Notes under the pieces: model-generated
The model's database searches: none
Told to the model about the DNA's origin: nothing
Seen by the model: the letters and a program-made list of their open reading frames with translations, nothing else
Program-made: the position numbers and the translations under genes
NCBI GenBank assembly: GCA_021791015.1
Contig: JAJYFH010000045.1
Coordinates: forward strand, 1 to 5,721
From: a bacterium
GTDB lineage: Bacteria; Patescibacteriota; CPR2; UBA1875; JAJYID01
DNA: 5,721 nt
Direction: 5' to 3'
Part shown: positions 1 through 4,217 of the stretch, one piece after another
Position numbering within the stretch: the stretch's first letter is position 1
How the letters are laid out: the number at the start of each line of letters is the position of its first letter

Positions 1-80
1 ATCTTTAAATCATTTGTAGCACCAGTATAAATAGTGCCGTTTCTTTGATTTGCTGTCATGTAAACATAATATGATTTCAT
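1..80 (-). CDS. GIY-YIG nuclease-like protein, N-terminal fragment (cut by window edge)
   Basis: Translating the minus strand from the ATG at 80 gives 26 residues before the window ends, with no stop. They begin MKSYYVY and continue to GTIYTGATNDLK, which matches the start of small single-domain GIY-YIG nucleases (UvrC-type/YhbQ family). There the first beta strand carries a GIY-like tripeptide (here YVY) and, about ten residues on, a YIG-like tripeptide (here YTG) followed by G/A-x-T-x-D-L. The catalytic Arg and Glu of the family lie beyond the fragment and cannot be checked. No good Shine-Dalgarno sequence precedes the ATG; only AAAAAGCC is seen. A palindromic repeat begins 13 bp upstream. 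Such stand-alone proteins are widespread, and their cellular role is mostly unknown. The family call is fairly safe; function is not assigned. Confidence 0.72.
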   Translation of the reverse strand, partial: MKSYYVYMTANQRNGTIYTGATNDLK

Positions 81-92
81 GGCTTTTTATTT

Positions 93-143
93 CTGGATTC
101 CGGATCAACTGATTATATATTTATTGAATAGTCCGGAATGACA
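93..143. repeat. Split palindromic repeat (CCGGATCAA / AGTCCGG type)
   Basis: The left half CTGGATTCCGGATCAA (93-108) and right half AGTCCGGAATGACA (130-143) carry inverted arms ATTCCGGA and TCCGGAAT. A 21-bp AT-rich stretch (109-129) separates them. The outer ends CTGGATT and AATGACA are the same as those of the hairpin pair at 781-848, so both belong to one class of dispersed palindromes. From memory, the compact form of this repeat, with the halves joined, recurs in many bacterial genomes; the 21-bp stretch then looks like an insertion in the loop. Confidence 0.6.
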
Positions 144-180
144 AGGCGATTGCGTATAGTCAAGGAGTGAGGAAGTCGTG

Positions 181-203
181 TTTGAATCAAGTTCGAAATG
201 ACA
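181..203. repeat. Degenerate copy of the same palindromic repeat
   Basis: The 23 bp TTTGAATCAAGTTCGAAATGACA match the compact repeat form (TCCGGATCAAGTCCGGAATGACA) except for four C-to-T or G-to-A transitions. The central ATCAAGT and the terminal AATGACA are intact. It lies 10 bp beyond the efp stop codon and could act as the 3' hairpin of that transcript, but no T-tract follows it on the minus strand, so it is not a classical terminator. Confidence 0.45.
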
Positions 204-212
204 GAGGAAAAA

Positions 213-773
213 CTATTTAGCCCGTTCAACATATGATCCGCCACGGGTGTCAATGCGAATCCTGTCTCCTTTTTTTATGAAAAGCGGCACATTCACTTTG
301 AGTCCCGTTTCGATTTTAACAACCTTCGTTGCTCCGGTTGCCGAATCTCCCTTCAGGCCCTTTTCAGCTTCGGTTACAGTAAAGTCCATTCTTATAGGAA
401 GATCGATAGCAATAGCTTTCCCTTCAAACAGTTGCAACTGGTAAGCTTCTCCTTCAATCAAGTACTTAGATGCTACGCCGATGAAATCTCCGCCAAGCGC
501 AACTTGCTCGTAAGTTGCCTGGTCCATAAAATTGAAATTGTCGCCGTCTCTATATAAGAATTGGGCTTTTTTTCTCTCTATCGACACTGGCGGGAATTTC
601 TCCCCGCCGCGAAATGTCTTTGAAATAATAACTCCGGTCATTAAATTTTTTATCTTTGTTTTTAAGACCGCTCCGCCGCGGCCCATTTTGGAATGCTGAT
701 ATTCGAGCACAACATATGGCTCTCCTTCAAATTCAAAGACTATGCCTGTTTTTAGATCTGTTATTCCGTACAT
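213..773 (-). CDS. efp: Translation elongation factor P
   Basis: This is a full-length EF-P of 186 residues, the usual size. EF-P binds between the P and E sites of the ribosome and speeds peptide-bond formation at polyproline stretches. The KOW-like domain I spans about residues 1-62, OB domain II 65-125 and OB domain III 128-186. The domain III signature (GLKGDSATGATK, 139-150; VNVPLFIKKGD, 160-170) and the typical end IRIDTRGGSYVERAK are present. The tip of the domain I loop reads KMGRGG, placing Arg32 where E. coli has the modified Lys34. An arginine tip is typical of EarP-rhamnosylated EF-P, but no earP is in the window. The start fits the family N terminus. It has no Shine-Dalgarno sequence, and a hairpin repeat ends 8 bp upstream. 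It runs in the same direction as rpsF-ssb-rpsR and may be read from that operon. Confidence 0.97.
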   Translation of the reverse strand: MYGITDLKTGIVFEFEGEPYVVLEYQHSKMGRGGAVLKTKIKNLMTGVIISKTFRGGEKFPPVSIERKKAQFLYRDGDNFNFMDQATYEQVALGGDFIGVASKYLIEGEAYQLQLFEGKAIAIDLPIRMDFTVTEAEKGLKGDSATGATKVVKIETGLKVNVPLFIKKGDRIRIDTRGGSYVERAK

Positions 774-780
774 ATCATAT

Positions 781-848
781 TGTCATTTCCGCGGAGGCGG
801 AAATCCAGAGCTTTATTTATATAGATTCCCGCCTCCGCGGGAATGACA
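781..848. repeat. Pair of inverted hairpin elements (dRS3/REP-like)
   Basis: Unit 1 has stem ATTTCCGC (785-792), loop GGAG and stem GCGGAAAT (797-804). Unit 2 has ATTCCCGC (825-832), loop CTCC and GCGGGAAT (837-844). Both are perfect 8-bp stems flanked by TGTC or GACA, and the two units are inverted relative to each other, so the whole 68 bp can also fold as one long stem. Unit 2 fits the ATTCCC-N8-GGGAAT pattern known from neisserial dRS3 repeats. The block fills most of the 84-bp gap between rpsR and efp and may end or stabilise the operon mRNA. No transposase is adjacent. Confidence 0.8.
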
Positions 849-857
849 GCATAAAGG

Positions 858-1100
858 CTATCTATTCACAAAAGGCAGCAAAGCTATAATTCTTGCGCGT
901 TTTATTTCAAGAGCAACCTTGCGCTGATGTTTTACGCAGTTGCCTGTCCTCTTTCGTGACTCTATTTTGCCATAGCCGGAAATGAACTTCTGAAGCCCTT
1001 TGACATCTTTGTAGTCAATCTTCAGATCCTTGTCTATGCAAAATCTGCATCCTTTTCTGGGTACAAATGTGGTTTGTTTGTCTCTAGAACGGTATGTCAT
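858..1100 (-). CDS. rpsR: 30S ribosomal protein bS18
   Basis: The 80-residue protein is a standard bS18, part of the 30S platform, where it binds 16S rRNA as a heterodimer with bS6. The core from IDYKDVKGLQKFIS (28-41) through GKIESRKRTGNC (44-55) to KRARIIALLPFV (67-78) is highly characteristic. Cys18, Cys21, Cys55 and His58 form the CxxC...CxxH set of the zinc-binding (C+) version. The first 17 residues are a basic extension ahead of CRFC. The ATG lies inside the end of ssb, with a 17-bp overlap. An AGGAG 10 nt upstream, within the codons for the acidic SSB tail, supports this start and suggests translational coupling. rplI, which often follows rpsR, is absent here. Confidence 0.97.
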   Translation of the reverse strand: MTYRSRDKQTTFVPRKGCRFCIDKDLKIDYKDVKGLQKFISGYGKIESRKRTGNCVKHQRKVALEIKRARIIALLPFVNR

Positions 1101-1557
1101 CGATATTTATCTCCTCTTCTTCCGCCTCAACTGTAGCGGATTCTTTTTCATCTTTTTTCGCTTTTTTGCTATCGGCTTTTTTCGCCGCCGGTTTTTCATC
1201 ATCTATCGGGAAGTCGCCGCCATCACGCCTCGAATCAACAAAGGCTATGTCCTGGGCAACAATCTCGGTTTTTTGCCTTTTTGCGCCGTCCTGTCCTTCC
1301 CAGCTTCTGGTTTGGAGACGGCCCATCACGTGAACCTTTCTGCCTTTTGTTAAGTACTGGCTGCAGAGTTCGGCCAGCTTGCCCCATACAACAACTTCGT
1401 GGAATTCCACTTCGTCTTTTTTCTCGCCGTTTGCATCTTTCCAAGAACGATTTGTGGCTACCCCAAATGATGTTACCGGTTGGCCGTTCGGTGTGTATCT
1501 AAGCTCCGGATCGCGCGTTAGATTACCCATTATGATTGCCAGGTTTACATTTTGCAT
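1084..1557 (-). CDS. ssb: Single-stranded DNA-binding protein
   Basis: SSB coats single-stranded DNA during replication, recombination and repair and recruits partner enzymes through its C-terminal tip. Residues 1-108 form the OB fold: MQNVNLAIIMGNLTRDPELRY at the start, aromatic residues W39, W58 and W86 in DNA-contacting strands, and the family blocks EFHEVVVWGKLAE and GRKVHVMGRL. Residues 109-148 are a low-complexity Lys/Ala/Glu linker. The last nine residues, INIDDIPF preceded by Glu, give the conserved acidic tip. At 157 residues it has normal bacterial length. AAGGAG lies 6 nt before the ATG. It sits between rpsF and rpsR in the classic rpsF-ssb-rpsR order, so this is the replicative SSB and not a plasmid copy. 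Confidence 0.97.
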   Translation of the reverse strand: MQNVNLAIIMGNLTRDPELRYTPNGQPVTSFGVATNRSWKDANGEKKDEVEFHEVVVWGKLAELCSQYLTKGRKVHVMGRLQTRSWEGQDGAKRQKTEIVAQDIAFVDSRRDGGDFPIDDEKPAAKKADSKKAKKDEKESATVEAEEEEINIDDIPF

Positions 1558-1581
1558 GGCTTTCTCCTTTTGTCCTAGTAA

Positions 1582-1613
1582 ACTAGGAACTTAGTTAATT
1601 GGTTGATTAGGTT
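1582..1613. repeat. Octamer array A, four degenerate 8-bp units
   Basis: On the plus strand the sequence divides into ACTAGGAA, CTTAGTTA, ATTGGTTG and ATTAGGTT, which are variants of a unit like ATTAGGTT with an exact 8-bp period. It lies in the ssb leader, 25 bp from the ssb start codon. The left end also forms the palindrome CCTAGT-AA-ACTAGG (1574-1587). Confidence 0.5.
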
Positions 1614-1635
1614 ATTTTTATATCCCGCCCGAATT

Positions 1636-1667
1636 CCTAATTACCTAGGTACCTATGCACCTAATTT
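1636..1667. repeat. Octamer array B, inverted relative to array A
   Basis: The units are CCTAATTA, CCTAGGTA, CCTATGCA and CCTAATTT, all CCTA followed by four variable bases. Each is the reverse complement of the array A type. The last unit overlaps the rpsF stop codon: TAG at 1661-1663 is part of the repeat. With array A and a 22-bp AT/GC spacer (1614-1635), the two arrays could form an imperfect stem. Confidence 0.6.
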
Positions 1668-2134
1668 CCTTCTCCCTCTCCTATTATTTCTTTTAACTTT
1701 TCGTCGAGTTCTTTTTGTCTTTCTTTTTCTTCCTTTGCCGTTTCGGTTTTTGTTTTCTTCTGTGAAATTTTTGGTGCCTCGTCTTTCTTCGCCGGTGACT
1801 CTTTTTTCATTGTTGTTTTCTTCTTCGTGGTTTCAGCCTTGACTTCTCGGCCTTCCTCAACCAATACTATCATTTGACGCATAATCTCTTCTGAAATCCG
1901 TAATAGCCTTTCAACTTCATTGATAGCGGCTGGGTCGATTTCTACAACCATATATTCATAAATCCCATATGTATTGTGTTTTATCTCATATGCTAGCTTT
2001 TTCTTCCCCCAGCTTTCTTCACTAAGAATTTTGCCTTTCCTGCCTTCAACGTCTTTTTTGACCTTTTCTGTAATTTTGGCGGTACTACCTTCAAGATCTG
2101 GGTGTATAATGTAGACGATTTCGTATTTTTTCAT
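1661..2134 (-). CDS. rpsF: 30S ribosomal protein bS6 with long charged C-terminal tail
   Basis: bS6 binds the 30S platform with bS18. Residues 1-95 are the complete S6 fold: MKKYEIVYIIHPDLE, then SWGKKKLAYEIKHNTYGIYEYMVVEID and ERLLRISEEIMRQMIVLVEE. Residues 96-157 are a Lys/Glu/Thr-rich tail ending in a likely helix (ELDEKLKEIIGEG). Common bS6 proteins are about 95-135 residues, so the 157-residue length comes from this tail. GAAAGGAA lies about 9 nt before the ATG. It is the first gene of the rpsF-ssb-rpsR operon, about 86 nt downstream of a strong promoter. The 102-bp gap to ssb holds two octamer arrays. Confidence 0.96.
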   Translation of the reverse strand: MKKYEIVYIIHPDLEGSTAKITEKVKKDVEGRKGKILSEESWGKKKLAYEIKHNTYGIYEYMVVEIDPAAINEVERLLRISEEIMRQMIVLVEEGREVKAETTKKKTTMKKESPAKKDEAPKISQKKTKTETAKEEKERQKELDEKLKEIIGEGEGN

Positions 2135-2156
2135 TAAAAAAATTCCTTTCTACGGA

Positions 2157-2189
2157 CCCTTATAGGGGCTTCTGGCTTTTAGCCGAAGC
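2157..2189 (-). promoter_or_regulatory. Two stacked hairpins in the rpsF leader, candidate bS6:bS18 autoregulatory element
   Basis: In minus-strand RNA the first hairpin pairs GCTTC and GGCT with AGCC and GAAGC around an AAA loop, with one bulged A (2168-2189). It is followed directly by CCCT-ATA-AGGG (2157-2167) and then TCCG just before the Shine-Dalgarno sequence. Leaders of rpsF that bind the bS6:bS18 dimer and contain a conserved CCG are known in many bacteria. The match here rests only on position, two hairpins and a CCG, not on a consensus alignment. Confidence 0.4.
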
Positions 2190-2226
2190 AAAAACGAAAA
2201 TTATTTATTATTATTTAACTGTAGAT

Positions 2227-2255
2227 ATTATATAAAATTTAAGAATATAAGTCAA
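2227..2255 (-). promoter_or_regulatory. Sigma-70 promoter of the rpsF-ssb-rpsR operon
   Basis: On the minus strand, TTGACT (2255-2250) and a perfect TATAAT (2232-2227) are separated by exactly 17 bp. Transcription would start near 2220 and give a leader of about 86 nt. The -35 box touches the first base of the divergent PRC-barrel gene. Confidence 0.8.
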
Positions 2256-2783
2256 ATGCAAAAACTGTTCTCTGAGTTTAATAAAACGCTCGTTATCAGC
2301 CGGCAGGAAAAAACCGCCATTGGTTTTTTGAAAAATGTGATACTCAACCCGGAAAACGGTAAAGCTGTGGGCATATCTTTCGAAACTCCCGATAGAGACA
2401 ATATGACATTGGTAGCAAGCACTTCGGCCATAGTAGGCACCGGGCTTAACTTTATAATGATCGACAAGATAGATTCAGTAGGTTCGCCCGATGAGATAAT
2501 AAGGGTGAAAGAGATTTTGGACAAGGGCATTGAACTGATTGATTCCAAGGTCATAGATGAAGATGGCAGAAATATGGGCAGAGTCAATAATTATTCCATA
2601 AACCTTAAGACCTTAAGACTGCGCAGGTTGTATGTTTTAAGCTCAAGCCTTATAAAGCTCATTGCGAAGGAAATCATTATCCCCGAAGAAGACATTATAA
2701 AGATAGAGAAGAATAAAATCACCGTTAGAAGCGGCAAGATTAAGGCAGGTAAAAAAATCCCCGCACTGGCGGAAGAGCCTTAA
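2256..2783 (+). CDS. Protein with two PRC-barrel domains
   Basis: The 175-residue soluble protein appears to hold two PRC-barrel-like beta domains. The first spans about residues 10-80 (TLVISRQEKTAIGFLKNVILNPENGKAVGIS). The second spans about 90-160 (GIELIDSKVIDEDGRNMGRVNNYSINLKTLRL, then IPEEDIIKIEKNKITVRSG). The phrases 'D-x-x-G-R-x-x-G-x-V' and 'I-P-x-x-D-I-I-K-I' are typical of the family. PRC barrels occur in RimM, in photosynthetic reaction-centre H subunits and in many small proteins of unknown role. There is no RNA-processing or membrane module here, so no function is assigned. No Shine-Dalgarno sequence precedes the ATG. TATAAG at 2246-2251 lies just upstream, and a leaderless mRNA is possible. 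It is divergent from rpsF and 66 bp ahead of the CDF gene, in the same direction. Confidence 0.8.
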   Translation: MQKLFSEFNKTLVISRQEKTAIGFLKNVILNPENGKAVGISFETPDRDNMTLVASTSAIVGTGLNFIMIDKIDSVGSPDEIIRVKEILDKGIELIDSKVIDEDGRNMGRVNNYSINLKTLRLRRLYVLSSSLIKLIAKEIIIPEEDIIKIEKNKITVRSGKIKAGKKIPALAEEP

Positions 2784-2849
2784 CCTAAAAACACCTCGAT
2801 TTAAGCGCAAAGAAATAATGGATAGTATATTTTACTTTAGAATATTATA

Positions 2850-3869
2850 ATGAGTTCAATGGAGGACCATAGCACTAAACAAATAAACTTGGCGCTGTTG
2901 GGCAACTTTTTAGTGGCTGTTTTAAAATTTCTGGTTGCTGCCGTTTCCGGGTCTGCCGTAATGTTTTCGGAAGGATTGCATTCTGTTGCCGACACAGCAA
3001 ATGAGGTATTTCTCCTTTTTGGTCTGAAAATGTCAGGCCGGCCGGCAAACAAGGAGCATCAGTTCGGTTTTGGCAAAGAACGGTTTTTTTGGAGCTTGAT
3101 CGCTGCCTTTGGTATCTTGATAGTCGGCTGCGTGTTGTCTATTCAAAAGGGAATGAATGCGATACTTCACCCTGAGGAAATAAAGCTTATTCAGTGGCCG
3201 CTCCTTGTGATTATTATCTCAATCATCATCGAAGGATACACACTTTTTGTCACTTATCGTTTCCTGCACAAAACGAAAGGCAAGGCAAATCTCTTGAAAT
3301 TTCTCGACGATTCATCTGAAACGGCTATCATTACCGTTTTCTTCGAGGATACGGCGGCTGTGACCGGATTGATTATCGCGGCATGCGGCATCTTGCTCTC
3401 ATACTTCTTCAAAACCTCGCTCTATGACGGCATCGCATCGATTGCAATTGGTATACTTTTAGGGCTGGTTGCCATTTTTTTAGCCAATAAGAACAAGGAT
3501 CTCCTAACCGATCAGGCGCATCTAACGATTAATAAAAGAGCAGGTGAAATTCTGATGAGACATCCTGCCGTGGAAAAATTCCATGATCTTCGCACTATAA
3601 TTTTCGGACCAAAACACGTTGTGGTGGTTTCAGATGTCGAGTTTAAGGAAGAATTTATATATGATAATATCGAGAATGATCCGGGGAAAGACCGAAAGGA
3701 GTATACGGAAGAAGTCATTAAAACAATCGGAGATCTCACCGACCAGCTCGAAGCACAGATAAGGAATGCCTGCCCGGAAGTCAAAGAAATCTACCTTGAA
3801 GTAGAACAAGGCAAAGCCTTGAAGCTTATGAATAACGCCTCCTCATCAATCGAAAACAAAACTGCTTAA
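2850..3869 (+). CDS. Cation diffusion facilitator (CDF) transporter, ZnT9-like
   Basis: This is a 339-residue membrane transporter of divalent metal ions, probably exporting Zn2+ or a similar ion by proton antiport. Six membrane segments fall at about 12-33, 36-58, 79-98, 115-137, 160-184 and 191-212, followed by a cytosolic domain (215-320). TM2 holds SEGLHSVADTANE with His44 and Asp48; the loop holds GFGKERFFW; TM5 holds FFEDTAAVTGL; TM6 holds YDGIASIAIGILLG. HSxxDxxN with EDTAAV matches the ZnT9/SLC30A9-like branch, in which the transport site differs from the DxxxD/HxxxD set of E. coli YiiP. The exact metal cannot be read from the sequence. There is no Shine-Dalgarno sequence. A perfect TATAAT (2846-2851) overlaps this start, so the ATG at 2859 (codon 4) is a possible leaderless start. 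Confidence 0.93.
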   Translation: MSSMEDHSTKQINLALLGNFLVAVLKFLVAAVSGSAVMFSEGLHSVADTANEVFLLFGLKMSGRPANKEHQFGFGKERFFWSLIAAFGILIVGCVLSIQKGMNAILHPEEIKLIQWPLLVIIISIIIEGYTLFVTYRFLHKTKGKANLLKFLDDSSETAIITVFFEDTAAVTGLIIAACGILLSYFFKTSLYDGIASIAIGILLGLVAIFLANKNKDLLTDQAHLTINKRAGEILMRHPAVEKFHDLRTIIFGPKHVVVVSDVEFKEEFIYDNIENDPGKDRKEYTEEVIKTIGDLTDQLEAQIRNACPEVKEIYLEVEQGKALKLMNNASSSIENKTA

Positions 3870-3876
3870 AAAGCAC

Positions 3877-3905
3877 TTGACAGTGGATAGTATAAGGAGT
3901 ATCAT
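3877..3905 (+). promoter_or_regulatory. Sigma-70 promoter of the small-peptide unit
   Basis: TTGACA (3877-3882, perfect) is followed by exactly 17 bp and TATCAT (3900-3905). The predicted start is near 3912, eight bases after the stop-proximal end of the CDF gene region and 25 nt ahead of the small ORF. Confidence 0.75.
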
Positions 3906-3936
3906 TTGTTGCGTCGTCTTAAAAGAGAGGATGTTG

Positions 3937-3999
3937 ATGTTGACAATAGTTTTGTGGGTAATCGCCCTTGGCTTTACCTACGGTGTAATAGCACGATAA
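3937..3999 (+). CDS. Predicted 20-residue hydrophobic membrane peptide
   Basis: The ORF reads MLTIVLWVIALGF then a short TYGVIAR end and stops at TAA (3997-3999). Residues 2-18 are almost wholly hydrophobic and long enough to cross a membrane once; the only charge is the C-terminal Arg. AGAGAGG (3924-3930) ends 6 nt before this ATG, ideal for ribosome binding. An in-frame ATG at 3931 would add Met-Leu but leave no spacing. A near-consensus promoter starts 60 bp upstream, and a strong terminator begins at the stop codon, so the unit is an mRNA of roughly 115 nt. I recognise no family. Possibilities are a small regulator of a membrane protein such as the neighbouring CDF transporter, a type I toxin-like peptide, or a leader peptide or sRNA whose ORF is incidental. 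Confidence 0.55.
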   Translation: MLTIVLWVIALGFTYGVIAR

Positions 4000-4026
4000 A
4001 AAAGTTCCCCGAAAGGGAATTTTTTT
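3998..4026 (+). terminator. Intrinsic terminator after the small ORF (works in both directions)
   Basis: Stem TTCCC/GGGAA (4005-4009, 4015-4019) with loop CGAAA is extended by a G-T pair and six A-T pairs. Seven T residues follow (4020-4026). The A-tract on the other side gives a T-tract on the minus strand, so it can stop transcription from both sides. Confidence 0.9.
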
Positions 4027-4099
4027 ATTTCTGAGTAAAACTATGTCATCTCACATAACCAAGCTGGTTTATCTAATATAATTTTAAGTTTCTAATTAG

Positions 4100-4128
4100 T
4101 TGATAAATAATGAGAGCATTGGTATCAT
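4100..4128 (+). promoter_or_regulatory. Sigma-70 promoter of the purM-like gene
   Basis: TTGATA (4100-4105), 17 bp, and TATCAT (4123-4128). Transcription would start near 4135, leaving an 83-nt leader. The -10 box and spacing are the same as in the promoter at 3877-3905. Confidence 0.7.
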
Positions 4129-4136
4129 AATCATGC

Positions 4137-4166
4137 AAGGGGAGGGCTTTCATTAGACTCCTTTTT
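4137..4166 (+). promoter_or_regulatory. Leader hairpin with T-tract ahead of purM, possible attenuator
   Basis: AAGGGGAG (4137-4144) pairs with CTCCTTTT (4158-4165), including two G-U pairs, around a 13-nt loop, and the 3' arm merges into TTTTT. It starts within a few bases of the predicted transcription start. A seven-codon ORF (ATG at 4133, TAG at 4154-4156) runs through the hairpin. The stem is only moderately stable, so its role is uncertain. Confidence 0.3.
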
Positions 4167-4217
4167 GTGTTCCATAAAGTTTAATAGGCATTCATCAAAC
4201 GAGCGAAAGGATAATCG

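Noticed and set aside
1094..1594. Several long open frames on the plus strand opposite ssb and rpsF
   Set aside because: They are antisense shadows of well-recognised genes, have Ser/Phe-rich composition from reversed Lys/Glu codons, and lack ribosome-binding sites.
2819..3894. Identical 11-mer TGGATAGTATA before the CDF gene (2819-2829) and in the small-peptide promoter (3884-3894)
   Set aside because: Chance alone gives several identical 11-mers in a window of this size, and the motif sits at different distances from the promoter boxes.
3911..3946. Minus-strand TTGTCA-17-TTTAAG as a promoter for an antisense antitoxin RNA
   Set aside because: The -10 box is poor and the transcript would run away from the small ORF, so it would not be antisense to it.
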